Shown: one piece after another, positions 1 to 12,414 of the stretch
Numbering within the stretch: position 1 is the first letter of the stretch
How the letters are laid out: each line of letters opens with the position of its first letter
Notes under the pieces: generated by a model
Databases searched by the model: none
What the model was told of the DNA's origin: nothing
What the model saw: the letters and a program-made list of their open reading frames with translations, nothing else
Translations under genes and position numbers: made by a program
NCBI RefSeq assembly: GCF_963855985.1
Contig: NC_087092.1
Coordinates: forward strand, 17,546,001-17,610,000
Reading direction: 5' to 3'
DNA length: 64,000 bases
From: Ostrinia nubilalis
Lineage: Eukaryota > Arthropoda > Insecta > Lepidoptera > Crambidae

Positions 1-3000
1 ACAGAGGACGGAGTCCATTGGAATTCTTTATGGAGTGAAGCGGATTTAATATCGGGAGGAATGTCTGCCGCACACCGGCGACTTGTCGCGCGTCGCGACT
101 TACGACTAATCGCACTCTAGTATGTAGGCTTAAAAGAAAATACAAATGAAAAAAATCACTATGTCTTCGTTCTCTTTTGCAACATGTGGAAAAAAAATAT
201 ACCGAGTATGTATGTACCTAGTTCAATTAAAATGAAATAATAGACATAATATGATCAGCATCAATCAGACCGATAATTACTTTACAGCATTGTGCTGATA
301 CGCTTCTTTTTCCTATTTTTTGTATGAAAACTTTTATGCAAATAGGTACCTGCATTTCAGCTAGGTATATTTTTACGTTTCACTTTCTAACTTAAATAAA
401 ATAAATGCGTATTTTTTCATACATAATCTCTGTCCATTCAACAATAAAGTCGTAAGTTTACCGAGCCTTTAACACGTCACCTTAACCCTGTATCGGCGAT
501 TCAAGATTTTATAACGTACCCACGCCCGTGATCGAATTTTATTTCACCAACCACCAACTTTTATTGGGGCCAGTTACTTGTAGCCCTATCTTCCTTATTT
601 ATATTTTATTTAACGTCCACTCTCTGGATTTGCATGGATTTGATCCCTCTTTTCGATGATAGCACTGGATTTCGGGGAACTTTTTATGTCCGCGGTCGTT
701 TTGATGTTGTTTAATTTATAATAAACCGTTATACGACCCTTTCTGTTCACTTTCTGTGGGTTTAGGACATTCTGATGTGGCGTTTCGTCGTGTAATCGGT
801 ACGTTTTACACGCGGGTATTTTATTAAATTTTTCAATTTGGCGCAAACGTCTAAGAATGAAGACGGTGTTGTATAAAAAGCAAATCGCGGCCGCCCCGTC
901 AGGGGTCCCTACAGGAGCCAAGACAGACTGTGCAAACAAGCAATATTGTTGCCTCCCGCAATCTCGAATCCGACCGAATGCCTAAGATACTTATGTAAAT
1001 CGGACCAGAGTCTCGCTTATTGTATATCTAATTTGATTTCTTTTGCAATACCGTGATGGGATTCAACGAATATTGGTCGTACCTGGTCGTGTAATATTGC
1101 GGGGTCGAAAATGCCACCGGTGGCAGTTTGGGGTTAAGTTATCAGTGATAGGGGTAGTTTGGCGGCGACTTTTTAAAATATTTATGAGAGCCCGAGATGA
1201 GAGGTCACATTTGTCCCCTAATCCAATTTCGGGTTATGTCTTTGGGTAGTCAGTTATTTGGGGATATCGTGGGGTTGTTTTTGTAGGTATTAATTAGGGG
1301 TTGGTATTCAGGGCCGTTTGCGGACGCATCTGCTTTTGATTTTGATGACGCCGATACATAGGTGAGCCTCGGTTTATTATAATGGCAGCGTATACTTTTC
1401 GAAAAGGGTTTCAGGTAAGTGCCTTTGGTATTTGATGTTGGTTGGGTTTTGCGTATTCAGTTAAATAATACAAAAATGATAGGATCTCTGATACAGTTTG
1501 TTGTAAGGGACCTTTTGAAAGTAAGTTTAAAACTTTGATATAGGTTTTATTGCTAAGTAACTAACTGGTACATGAAAGCTCACTTGGATTCTTGTATCTT
1601 TTAAAGCTGAATATAACTTTACTTTAACATTAACCTTATATCATTTTGACTTCACTCTACAATTCAGAACAAAAAGTATACACTTCTACAAACATCGATT
1701 TCACAACTTAGTTTTTATTTTTAAATCAGCAAAAAGGTTGTTTCAAATTGTCTAAAATGAAACTTCCCTGAAACGGTGCCAGTTAATCCCACTTCTAGGC
1801 GGCACGCAGCTACAACTTGTGTTTGCTAGACTAATTTATTACCTCCTTGGGTAATTAAGATATCTAGATAGACGGGCTTTGATATCGCGTCAATCTGCCG
1901 GATGGGCGAAGTTTTTGAGTTACGGTAGTTTTTTGAGAAAACTTTTGGAAGCGAGTTTATTTTTGTCTGCGATCTGAACTCTTTTTTTTTTAGATTTATC
2001 GCACTAAATACTAAGTCTTAGTGATTTACAGAACTATTTCTGCTAGATCAGACCAAGGATTTAGATCAAATTGGACTTCGAATTAAAATTAACTTTTTGT
2101 AGTACAGCGATACAACTCGAACCGATTAAGTAATTTTCCTAAGTAAATTCGGTGCAGACCAATACAAATATTTGCACTCGCTAAAGACGTCACAAGCCAG
2201 AACAAGTTTAATGCAGTGTGGGGCCGTCAATGGAAACCGTTTCAAAATTCAAATTAATCTTATTCAGAAACTTACACCCCCAATAAATAAAACAAGCGGT
2301 TCACGTCAAAGTAGAACTGCAGTGGCGAGCAAATACATTGGGGCTTTTAAAAAAGTATGTATCTACTTTAAGTCAGCAAAATGTAGCTTAGTAAGAAAAA
2401 GGAATTTTTTATGGCAAACAGCAGGTAATTGGGAGAAATTGTTGAGTATGTTCATGTGACCGATTCAATACAAGAACACCAAAAATAACCTTTTTATTTT
2501 TTTTTGTTATAGTACCTAGAATGTGAATGCATTAATTAAAAAAAAATGTTACATATTTTTTTGTAAAGTGACCATTAAATTTATCACATCAATTATACAG
2601 AATAAAGACTTGCTAAGCATCTCTACACTCATAAGATAAGACACTGTCTTTATTTGATAAAAAAAACTGATTTAAATTTTCAAAAGCCCAAATCCCTTGG
2701 CCGCCACTGTACCCGCAGTTGAATGGAGCGTTCGCAACGTACCAAACAGTTCCCGAACGAGTCCACGCGGTTGTAACTGCAACGTCAACTTAATTAAAAC
2801 ACAGAAAAGTTCCAGATTTAAAAGTTAGAGGGAGACGGGCGGAAGCGGGCGCGGGAACGGTTGTTTTTTTTTATTCGTGCGAGTATTGTCGATGAAGGTG
2901 GCAATGCAATGGCCGGCGTTACATTCACGTAGGTATGTGGGACTTTTCTTAAATGGACTGAAGTTGCTGAGCGATGTACTTATAAGTAGGCGAAGTAGCA

Positions 3001-4090
3001 GAAACAGGTGATAGGGTAGTAAGATTGTCTACAAAGTCATGAAAGAAAATGTAGTTCTCGAACGGTTCATGCTTACCTATATGAATATGAAAATTATGCT
3101 CAGTAGTGGTATTCCGATGGCTGAAAGGATGACGGATGCCATATTGAACATACGTATTTTAGGATATGTTTGACAGGACAAGCCCTTACATACCAGCTAC
3201 CTAGGAGAATCTATCTCCTAAATAAACTCCATGAAAACTGATTAAGAGGTCGTAAACACAGAACTAGTATTTTCTTAACAAACCGCTAACCTCTGTTTGT
3301 AGCTGGTCGCTCGCCTGTCGAACAGAAAGTAACTTGCAAAGTATGAACGCTAATATTAAAACTTAATTATGGACTAATTTACAAACGTTCAAACTGAGTT
3401 TAGGTCGGCCAATTGAAATAGAATTAACACTCTACGTAATTAATAGTTCGTTTTTAAATAACAAAAGGACTTTAGCTTAGTAACATATTTACTTATTATA
3501 CTGACTAGTTGTATTTTCTCTGCTCAAGTGTTAGGAAGCTTAATATCTCACATTTGTACCCACATTTTTCAAAAGGTAATTAAACATAATATAGGTTTCG
3601 GTAAAACTTGTATATTGAATAATAAAATGCAAAAACATGCACTTAATTTGTCAGTTGCATTATAAGACGAGATTGAAAAAGTTATTTCTCTATGCTGTTC
3701 GCAGTCAGTCCTGCAAAAGGGTATGGCCGTTTAAGGATGGTCAGCTCTAGATTTTCTAAATTTTATTTAATTTACGTTTCATAAGATTCTTTACAATCAA
3801 CCGCTAATGCAATTTTATGTTTTTTAGCGTTTATTGTATCTTAGCTAGGTAATAATGAATGTATGCAAATGTCTACACCCTTTAATGAACCTACTGCCAA
3901 ACAAGTTTGTAAGTTATAGTTCTGAGATTTCGTGAATCTATGAGTGGTTACACTTTTTCACTATTATATCATGTAATAATCAAAATTGAAAGCGCCTTTA
4001 CACAATAACTTATTTGCTTTAAATGACAGTATTCAATTTAACATAAATCATGTGGTTAAAGAATCGAAAGTCAAAGGGATAATCCCGCAA
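1..4090. other. Gene-free AT-rich stretch
   Basis: No open frame here has a recognisable domain; the longest are short and look like chance. A G-rich patch lies near 1040-1330 and a GC-richer patch near 2820-2900. I see no tRNA, rRNA or inverted-repeat element of useful length. Confidence 0.6.
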
Positions 4091-5110
4091 ACAATTCACA
4101 GCGGCAGCCCTATCCCGTGATTGCGCGTGACAGTTGTCACGTCAAGACAGAGAATGTTCGCGAAGAACCCGCCCGCCGTCTGCTCGGCGAATGCACGTCA
4201 CCCGTGGGCAGCTCCTGGACGGATTAACTTTGATGTCAGTTGCAGCGGGATTATTTTATTATTATGCGACAAAATTGGTCTGTCTGGCTGTTGTATCAGA
4301 ACTACTGTGATTTTGTTTCTACTGTTAAAACTCCTCAGTTAAAGTTGATGCTTTGTTGGAATAGATTCCCAGATAGGACAGACATTAGTAAAATAACTAT
4401 CCATTACTATGTTCCAGTTTAAGGACAATGACATTGCAGGTTTGAATCAATCTAACTGTCCAAAAAATCCCAAGAGATTAAGCTGTTAATGATCTTGAGC
4501 AATGTCAAACGCCTATGGTGGCTCGTAAAGTCTGACACAAGAATTGTACCCTTAACTTTTACCTTCAATCTATACGAGAAAAGACGACAAACGATGTTTA
4601 ACGCTCAAGAATTTGATGCCTTTGCTACACTGCATTCAAAAATAAAAAAACAAAACTTATCACGTCAACAAAATCAACCCTTCAACGCGATGCAGTTGAT
4701 CGCTAACGTGACGGTGACGGCATCGATTGGCGCCCCCCGGCGGGTGGAAGAAAGCTTTAAAAACAGAACGTCTCACGACGGGCCAATACGTCCCCGGCCG
4801 GCCGTCGATTACCGACGCTGCATGCGGAGGGTTAGCAGAAAAGGTTGGGCATATTTAATCGCAGTTTTTTTTTGAGATGCGAAAAATTATTCGGTTAAAA
4901 TACAAGTAGGTCACTTGGATTGTTATAAAAAGCATTGTCTTTTTGAACCTGAATGTCAAGTAAAGATAAGTCTATCTGTTTATTTTGTCAACAATAAATG
5001 ACGCGATGTAGCTGTGCATCTATATTATTGGTATAATAAAATTAAAGGATTGATTATTTAAATTGACTTCAAAATTTTGAGAAGACCAACACAGTAAAAT
5101 TATTAGCTAA
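4091..5110. other. Intergenic DNA with two GC-rich islands
   Basis: GC-rich islands lie at about 4090-4220 and 4725-4830 in AT-rich surroundings. TCACGTCA occurs at 4137-4144 and 4660-4667, the first two of eight same-strand copies running to 15.3 kb. A 128-codon open frame at 4489-4875 spans the second island, but its translation is low-complexity and matches no family I know. Confidence 0.5.
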
Positions 5111-5296
5111 CTAGCTTTTGCCCGCGGCTTCACCCACGTGAAATTTAGTTTGTCACATATCGTCATAAATTATAGCCTATGTGTTATTCTGGGTTATACA
5201 CAATAATACTGTAAAGTTTCATCAAAATCCGTTCAGTAGTTTTTGCATGAAAGAGTAACAAACATCCAAACTTTCGCATTTATAATATTAGTAGGA
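5111..5296 (-). mobile_element. Short non-autonomous Helitron
   Basis: Read on the minus strand, the element starts with TCCTAC, runs through a TATAAATGCGAAAG-type 5' region and ends in a GC-rich GCCGCGGGC motif followed by CTAG. It lies between A and T, as expected for Helitron insertion (5'-TC, 3'-CTRR, A^T target, no duplication). At 186 bp it has no coding capacity and would depend on a Rep/helicase supplied elsewhere. Both ends are readable, so this is the most complete Helitron in the window. Confidence 0.8.
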
Positions 5297-5636
5297 TATA
5301 CCTCGCGCATGATCCTAGCGATAGCTGAGATTGGCAAAAAACGCAAAAAGCTAATCTAAGCATTATTATTTTAAATAACAAGACTTCATAAGTCTCATCT
5401 TTCTAGAATCTCAATCAGAATCACGAAAAAAATACTTACAATTTTTTAGATGCCTGTAGTTTTCTGCTGTCGGTACACCATATGTGTGAGCGCGGAAACA
5501 CACGAGCGCAGTAATACAACATTCGTTATTTTTCGCCACCTTCGTATTGATTAGCGCTCATTGCGGCGCTGTCTACTGCACGTCAATGCAACGATGTCGC
5601 GCGCTTTGTCGATGCAACACTATGATGGTTGAATAA

Positions 5637-5778
5637 CGCCCGTATTCACAAACGATGCTTGCTTAAGTGAAGCAGCAAATCGAACGCACAGCGTTGAATA
5701 GACCTCTGATTGGTTCGTGTGTCACCCTGTGCGTCCACGCACACTGTGAGATTATAGTAAAGTTTGTGAATACGGGCG
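5637..5778 (+). mobile_element. Harbinger-type MITE, family H1, copy 1
   Basis: Terminal inverted repeats CGCCCGTATTCACAAAC and GTTTGTGAATACGGGCG enclose about 110 bp with no coding capacity. A TAA triplet flanks both sides (5634-5636 and 5779-5781), matching the TWA target of PIF/Harbinger transposons. Five more copies are in the window (14435, 24182, 31943, 45276, 61195). The right TAA overlaps the first base of the next element, so H1 appears to have inserted at the end of that older MITE. Confidence 0.85.
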
Positions 5779-5780
5779 TA

Positions 5781-6002
5781 AGAGCTCTTTCACATGGAGA
5801 CATCCCGTTGTTTGCAGGATCCCGTTTAGTAGTATACGTGAATATTAACGTTCACACGAATATCCCGTTTGCAGAGACAACCGATCCGATCCATTAGAAT
5901 TCGGATTTGGAATTTCAAACAAACTTGTTTGTTACAGTTTTGTGGGATTCTGGATTACTAGATCCTGCAAAGTTGCATTGGATTGCCGTGGGAAAGAGCC
6001 CT
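5781..6002. mobile_element. MITE with AGRGCTCTTTC ends
   Basis: The left end (AGAGCTCTTTCACA..., with TTTGCAGGATC about 25 bp inside) and the right end (...GATCCTGCAAA, closing in GAAAGAGCCCT) are imperfect inverted repeats of about 45 bp. TA flanks both sides (5779-5780 and 6003-6004). No coding capacity. The superfamily is not certain; a TA target fits Tc1/mariner-like elements among others. Confidence 0.6.
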
Positions 6003-6004
6003 TA

Positions 6005-6636
6005 GTGGTAAGCTATTCACACACAAAAGATGTTTTTCATAAAAAATTGCGTACTCTACAAGGTCGTGTCGCTTCAATCTTCATAAACTGACTGTTAAGT
6101 TAACTAAGGAAACGCTTCATTAATCAAGGGCTTAGCGACTTGGACTCTTTGTCCGAGAGTCTCAGGTTTTAGCCAAAATAAAACTAGTTTAGTTAGTAGG
6201 TACATTGCGTTAAGATTCAATCAACCTGATAGTCCTGAAAGAAATATGATTTCATGCTTAGTTATCACGAAAATACGAATGACTGTTAAAAAAGAAAAGC
6301 TTACTTCATCGTGTCATATTTACGTGTTGAATCCAAGTTCCGCCGTCAAACTTTTATCAGACACCAAACGTAATTGTCAATTAAAGTTTAAAACAATAAA
6401 AACACGTTCACTGCGAACATCTAAGTAGTCAAAGCATTCGGAATTAAGTAATCCTAAAGCTAATTACCGGAAAATTAACGGGTTACAATCGGACGGAAAA
6501 ACAACGGACCGCACGAGACGCGGCCGTTGACAGCGACTTCGCTCCGCAAAAACGGAGCTAGGGTTCCGTACAGAGAACCCATTAGATAGAAGTTTTTTAA
6601 AACTTATCTACATTATGCCAGAATATTCTTGGATAT
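6005..6636. other. Intergenic; possible relic repeat end
   Basis: Mostly AT-rich. A GC-rich patch at 6480-6560 contains the small hairpin GCTCCG-CAAAAA-CGGAGC followed by AGGGTTCCGTA, the same 11 bases that start the repeat at 8709. It may be a truncated relic of that family. No gene seen. Confidence 0.35.
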
Positions 6637-6935
6637 CAAAGTCAAAGCTTTTATTCAGCCCTTTCCAAGGCGTTTATCATCATCATCATCATCATTTCAG
6701 CCATAGGACATCCACTGCAGAACATAGGCCTTCCCCAATGACTTCCACATCGCACGGTTGGTAGCGGCCTGCATCCAGCGCCTTCCTGCTACCTTTATCA
6801 GGCGTTTATACACGTCCCAAATAGCTTGCCCTACCACCACTTCAAGACAACATTATGGGCTGGTACTGAGAAGAAGTGGCGGAAGAAACTCGGTCACCTT
6901 TGTCAGCCTCTGTCATAATCCGCATAAACATGAAG
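6637..6935 (+). repeat. Dispersed repeat family D1, split by an RTE insertion
   Basis: The left part (6637-6677) has the CAAAGTCAAAG...TTTATTCA start, and the right part (6810-6935) the CCCTACCACC...GCTGAGAAGAAG-like core ending near GTCAGCCTC. Related copies are at 13794, 31831, 41110, 42003, 48180 and 50381. The halves are separated by the RTE-A fragment at 6678-6799 and its target duplication. No coding capacity seen; the parent class is unknown to me, though the poly-purine start resembles a LINE or SINE tail. Confidence 0.6.
6678..6799 (-). mobile_element. RTE-A 3' end, 5'-truncated
   Basis: On the plus strand it begins with a (CAT)n run, the reverse of an RTE (ATG)n tail, then TTTCAGCCATAGGACATCC, followed by the complement of the extreme C-terminus of an RTE-type reverse transcriptase. 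AGGCGTTTAT flanks it on both sides (6668-6677 and 6800-6809): a perfect 10-bp target-site duplication. Only 122 bp were copied, a typical dead-on-arrival LINE insertion. Confidence 0.88.
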
Positions 6936-8708
6936 ATGACGCTGATGACTCTAACTTCTTTCCCTTTTACTTGAGAATTTTACTTTTTTTTTGTCTAAGT
7001 TTTTTTTTAGCCTTTGCGTTGTGTTCTGCTGTTTTCAGGGCAGTGTTTACATTCAGCTCTCACTTTTTGCATCGCTAATTAAATCAGTATCGCTAATATT
7101 TCTCTGCCTCTAGCATTATCATTTATCATTCGCTGATTGTACTTCAAAGTTTTGGTTATAGATGTATACTTATTAGTTGATATTATTTCGAAAGTCGCAA
7201 CACACATAATTTAAATAATATTTTATTCTAAGTAGGTTTATGAAATCTTTAATTGTAGTTCCAAAAACTGAACGGAACCCCATCCAATACCGCAAACGCT
7301 CTTAACCCATCCGCAGACGGTCACCGCGAACTTGTCTCCGTCACGCGACACACAACTTTCCGCATTAAAGTCTGCTAATAGAGAAATGACGCGAGTGAAG
7401 GTTGCGAACTTCGAGTGCTGGCGGGTTAATTCGAGTGACAGCCGGAAATAGACGAAGAACAGGCGGGGCTGACAGATACACAACTTCGAAAAAACGGGAC
7501 AAGAACCAAGGAGCACATTTATGCGATTATACACTTCTGTTTGGAGGTTTTAAATAGTGATGTGTGCACTTTTCGTCACTTATTGGGAATGACCAGTTTT
7601 GTTATTGTCGAAATAGAAGTTTAACCCTGGGTTGTGCAATCTTACTTTAACTAAAACAAACGTAAAAAGTCAGATTAACTCCATACACCGGTTAAAGTTA
7701 TGATTAAAATTAAAATGATGCAACTCATCCTTAAACTAGGTACCTAAGTAATAAGCACACATGTATTAGTGATAAGACCTTTAATGTACACTTAGTAGGC
7801 AAATAAACAATTTGAATTTGAATTTGAAAAAAAAAGTGTTAAATAAAGTAATGGATGTCTTAGCTCTATTTTTATTATTTTGAGGAAACTTAATAAATAA
7901 TCCTTTTTGATTTAAGACCAGGGAAATTTTTATATAACCTGAGAGTTCTCCTAGTACTGAGTATCATAAACACGACTTTTAAAAGTAAAAAATACTTCAC
8001 TCAATGTACAAAAGAACATGCGACCAAACAAACTCAAGTAAAATGAAACTTGTTACCGTAAGTCACATTGATTTACCTGCACAAGTCATAGAATAGACAT
8101 ACACAGTAGTCGCACTTTATTGAAATTACGCTAATAATGATGATTTATATCAACATAAGTTTTTGCTGCTCTACATTTAATGCGTCCACAATTTTTTTTG
8201 ACATAATTTCCAGAAAATTGGCGGGCCATAGAATATTATAGTGTCTTTTTAACAAACAGTGTGCCATTCTTATCGAAAAAAGCAATCATAATAAATAAAC
8301 TTTTCGAATAATTACCGTTTTGTCGCTACAAAACAAGCCTACTACGTGCCACGTAATTAGACAAAACCAACAAACTGGAAAAAAAAGGAGTTCACGCGAC
8401 AAAGAAATGTGGGCAAAGACAACAAAATGGAAAACAGACTGCGGCCGTGCCTAGAACTAGTCTTGATTTGAGAAAATTAGGTCTTTGTGGGACCTGAATC
8501 ACCTAGCCGGGGCTTGTCATTATGTTTTTATTTGCCTACTGTTTTCGCCGCGTTGTCTAATTAAGTTCTTGCAAAAGGGAGGAAACAGTTGACTCAGTAA
8601 CACGATGGACCTATGTAAAAGAGTACTATAACATTAATGTCTTTATTAATTTTACTAAATTCAAGGGCACAAAGGGAATAAAAACACTTTCTTTTTTATT
8701 TCCTTTTT
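6936..8708. other. Gene-free stretch with a LINE-like tail
   Basis: T-rich runs at 6960-7010. At 7800-7830 an AATAAACAATTTGAATTTGA motif followed by an A-run looks like the 3' tail of a non-LTR retrotransposon whose body I cannot recognise. A 98-codon open frame at 7238-7534 (minus) has no family resemblance. Confidence 0.4.
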
Positions 8709-8946
8709 AGGGTTCCGTAGCCAAATGGCAAAAAACGGAACCCTTATAGATTCGTCATGTCTGTCTGTCTGTCCGTCTGTCCGTCCGTATGTCACAGCCA
8801 TTTTATTCCGAAACTATAAGAGCTATACTGTTGAAACTTGGTAGCTAGGTAAATTAAATTAATAACATAAATTAAAAAAAAAATTCATAAATCAATGGTA
8901 CGGAACCCTTTGTGCGTGAGTCCGACACGCACTTGGCCGGTTTTTT
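8709..8946 (+). repeat. Dispersed repeat with AGGGTTCCGTA ends
   Basis: Starts AGGGTTCCGTAGCCAAATGG and, after a (GTCT/GTCC)n microsatellite, carries the inverted partner TACGGAACCCT at 8899-8909. A 7-bp hairpin GTGCGTG-AGTCCGA-CACGCAC follows at 8912-8932, then CTTGGCCGGTTTTTT. I know this head and tail from many lepidopteran sequences; the copy is internally deleted. The mechanism of movement is not clear. Confidence 0.6.
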
Positions 8947-10005
8947 GACATTGATAAGGAAGGACAAAAAAAAACATATAATGCAAAATTGTGCAATTTA
9001 ATTCATAAATAAAATAATTTATCAAATTAATATTTTTTGTACGTTCCAAATGCAAGAAATTAATTCACATTCCACGAATATAACTCTCCCACATCGCAAA
9101 AACGTGATAATTCGCCAGTCACAGTCGGAGCGTATCAATCAAGTGACAAGTACGTGAATATCGCGTGACAGCGCCGCGTGACGGATTGTCACGTCACTGT
9201 TGCGGAGCGTCCTTTTCGAGATGTGACGTATTCGAAATGACACAACGTCAATTCGCGTTTCAAGGAACGACGTGTAGTGGAAAGGTAAGTAGTTTATTTG
9301 TGTTACTGAATTCTAGATTTATTTGTCAGACATTCAGTACAAAATTAGTCGTATAAAGAACTTTTAGTTACTTGTCTATCATCTTATTTTTCTTAAATAG
9401 ATACTTCTTTTTTACATTACTGTTGTATTTTACAGCTAATGGACGTGTAGTTTGGCATTTGAGTTACTTCTACATTATTATGTTAATTTTTTTTTTTGCA
9501 AATTATGACAAGAAGTGTCACAGATCTTCAATCATTTCAGGATGACTATACACTCAAAGTCACGAGTGAAGTTGACGATTAAGAGCGTAACTACTTTCAA
9601 GATAATTGTTACAAGAAGTTAATGATAATAATTACAACCTTAATAATGGATCAACTCGAAATTAATCATCGTCAACTTGACTAAGGGCTGTAGGTAATAC
9701 GGGTTTGACACGTGGGTGACAGTTAAAATATTGCCTCCTGATTGACGTCTAATCAAAGGACTTTGATGGACGACAGGCATCAGGTATTGGCATTAAAGTT
9801 AATGAAGAGCTGATGAGCGCATGATAAGTCACTTTGGTGCCCGCAACATGATTCAAGTAAAACGAAATTATCATTTTTGTTCTTAAAAATACTTTTTAGA
9901 AAGGCAAGTAGACGCGTAATTTAGCATAATTAGGTTTTCATACTATTTTAGTGAGCCCACTTGTAACACAAGCATATTTGGCTTAGTACGAGGGGCTAAG
10001 GGGAG
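8947..10005. other. Intergenic; one GC-rich island
   Basis: A CpG-rich patch at about 9110-9215 carries TCACGTCA at 9189-9196 within GTCACGTCACTGT. The rest is AT-rich with no recognised gene or repeat. Confidence 0.45.
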
Positions 10006-10014
10006 ACTAATTAG

Positions 10015-10380
10015 CCTTTAACCGCCTTTAGCTTTTAACCGCCTCTGTGGTCTAGTGGTAAGACCACCTGCTTCAGACGCAGAGGTCCCGGGTTCGATTC
10101 CCAGTGGGGGCAGATTTTTCTGTTCGGTTTGGTTGGTGGTAGGGCTTGTTCTAAGTCCGCCTGGCTAGCTACCACCATCTTACCTAAGTCTGTCGCCATA
10201 ACAACAATGTTAACAACATTGTTGTGTTCCGGCAGTTAGAGGTAAGATAGCCAGTTCCTCCGTGGTTGAGGATTCCGGGTGTAGCTCGCTTCCACCTTCG
10301 GCCTGATCGTCACTTACCATCAGGTGAGATACAGGCCAAGAGCTTCCTCGTTGTGGATAAAAAAAAAAAAAAAAAAAAAA
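10015..10380 (+). mobile_element. tRNA-derived SINE with poly-A tail
   Basis: A tRNA-like head (10041-10111) with polymerase III A- and B-box sequences is followed by a non-tRNA body ending CATCAGGTGAGATACAGGCC and CTCGTTGTGGAT, then a 22-base A-run. Possible target copies are ACTAATTAG at 10006-10014 and ACTAATAG at 10381-10388; if correct, about 26 bp precede the tRNA head. SINEs use RNA polymerase III and borrow LINE machinery; this one encodes no protein. Confidence 0.85.
10041..10111 (+). other. tRNA-like head of the SINE (not a functional tRNA)
   Basis: The 71-nt segment can fold as a cloverleaf: acceptor GCCTCTG against TGGGGGC with G-U pairs, anticodon loop TTCAGAC, and T-loop TTCGATT. 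The apparent anticodon CAG would mean leucine, but leucine tRNAs carry a long variable arm that is absent here, and the segment continues directly into the SINE body. It should be treated as SINE, not a tRNA gene. Confidence 0.8.
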
Positions 10381-10388
10381 ACTAATAG

Positions 10389-12011
10389 AAAAAAAGTCAA
10401 AATCGACTGGTTAAGGTTTATTGGTGGCCAAGCTTTATTCCCTGAGTTAAGAAATTTAAATAAGTCACTTTTTCAATGTACAAAAAAGGCAAACAATAAT
10501 GTCATAAACATTAATTTTCAGGTGTCATTTCATTGGTCACCACAAGTCTCGTCACTTTATTAATTCCCGTGACATTTTTGATAAATTTCGCCGCCATTGG
10601 ACCCCATAAAATGATTACATAATATCGCAGCTCATTATTTCCACGATCAGGCGAGTTACCGAATCACTAATCACTCGTAACGGCCACCCATCACTCACAG
10701 GCTTACACACATCACTCAAGCTGACGTGCCAACTAACATTTGCACTTCACTCTATCTCTGCTCCCCGGGTATAAAGTTAAGTTTTGCTCGTGCGACCTCA
10801 CTAAAAATTGGTCGCCTCCGAGGTCTCTACCGTACCTTGGACTAGGTTATGTCCGTTTTTTGTATCGAGCGGGGGCCTGGATACATTGGTGGCATCGAAC
10901 GTATGTCACTGTACGTTATCTAAGGCTCCTAATTGAAGATAATAAGGGGGGACATATGTCTTTGTCGTGTTTTTATGGCGTTGGAGAGGGATAGGTGTTT
11001 CACTTTTTCAACTCTCATTAGGAAGTTCGGCGATTAATTTGTGTCAGTCTTACTCTATTAGTGGTGATGTTAATGTTATTTGTTGGACGGTTTTGCATTT
11101 TGTTTTAGCGTCCGGATTTTGTACCGAGCGAATACTTAATATCTGGATTCTTTTTGAGTGGGTGTTGGCGGCTGATGTCCATTTCCTGTGGGGGTGGATT
11201 GATTTTTCTATTTGGAGATTAACCTTTTCACCTTGTATAATTTGTCGAATAGGCTGGATAATTAGTTAATTACGACATTGTGACCTTGGTGTATATTGTG
11301 TTGTGTGCCATTATTACCGAATAAATATACAGAAGGCAGCATGTCAGAATACTTTTTACTGTTAAGTTGCACTTATTAGGAATAATAAAAAATATCACTG
11401 TGTTGGTTTAGCTCTTTGCTGATCCGTACTTTCTTAATTTTCGAAGTGAATAAGCTTATTAATAAAAAACAACAAAGAAAAACTGTCAATAAAATTAGTA
11501 GTAAAATTATTGGGCATTGAAGTTAGTTATGCGCCAAAATTAAATAAATTCGTAAAAATTAAAAATAAATATTAAGTCATTTTCTTATTTTGACACAAAT
11601 TTTAAAATAAAAAACCTATCCCGCAAAACTTCAATCACCCACACAAGTTCCCGACAGTTTATAAGCATTGTTCAAGATCGCCGCCCGCCCAAGCCACCTG
11701 CACCGGCGATACCAATCCATCTGCCGCCCCCGCCCCAGGTGACCGGGGGCGGCTGACGGCCCGTCTTTGCTATTTAATTTTTTGTGAATGACAAGTGCTA
11801 TGGTTTTAGAAAATGCATGAAAGGTAGATTTTGATATTTAGTTTGACTTTTTAATTTAGTAATTTTCTTTTAATTCAAATTATTTTTTTACATTATTAAA
11901 AATGTTTTTTTGCACTTTTAAACTTACAAGGTTAATTCAACAAAAAAATAAAGTTTTAAAAGTAATTTTAAGCGGTCTACTCGTAAGTCACTTTTATGAA
12001 ACTTTTTGTTC
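10389..12011. other. Gene-free stretch
   Basis: T- and G-rich on the plus strand from 10750 to 11280, which opens chance frames (84 and 100 codons) without recognisable domains. A GC-rich island at 11670-11765 contains CCATCTGCCGCCCCC, echoed near 13130 as CCATCTGGCGGGAG. Confidence 0.45.
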
Positions 12012-12080
12012 GTTTCAGCCAAATGACGTCCACTGCTGGACAAAAGCCAAGGATTCCCATAAAGACGGGCTCCCATCTCA
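12012..12080 (-). mobile_element. RTE-B 3' end relic
   Basis: TTTCAGCCAAATGACGTCCA followed by CTGCTGGACAAA matches the RTE-B 3' end at 47511 and 56971, then decays after about 40 bp. No target duplication is visible. Confidence 0.65.
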
Positions 12081-12113
12081 AGCTACTTACTCGTAAAAAC
12101 AATACAGGTGTTA

Positions 12114-12234
12114 TAAATAAATAAATAAATAATAAATATCCTTGGACATTTTACACTGCGCCTCTAGTCCCAAACTAAGCAAAGCTTGTACTATGGGTTG
12201 TTATGGGTATGGATGTTAGGTAGTATAAATACGA
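12114..12234 (+). repeat. Dispersed repeat family D2, copy 1
   Basis: A (TAAA)n-rich start, then TTACACTGCGCCTCTAG and CTATGGGTTGTTATGGG. A second copy is at 62671-62840. The simple-repeat edge suggests a LINE 3' end, but no coding part is present. Confidence 0.5.
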
Positions 12235-12414
12235 AATTATGTGATACAAAATTAAATATGCAAGTAAAGCATGTTTATGATGGTGTTAACTTAATAACTG
12301 CGACATTTGTACAAATTCAAAGGTTATGAGCGAAACTAGAAATCGGAATTGCATTTTTAAATTGTACACCATTTCACAAAAGATGCCACGACTTCTCTCC
12401 TTCTCAGTCCATAC

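Noticed and set aside
4489..4875. A 128-codon open frame
   Set aside because: Low-complexity translation and overlap with a GC-rich island; no recognisable motif.
10041..10111. A leucine tRNA gene
   Set aside because: Cloverleaf and CAG anticodon are present, but the long variable arm of leucine tRNAs is missing and a SINE body with poly-A follows directly.
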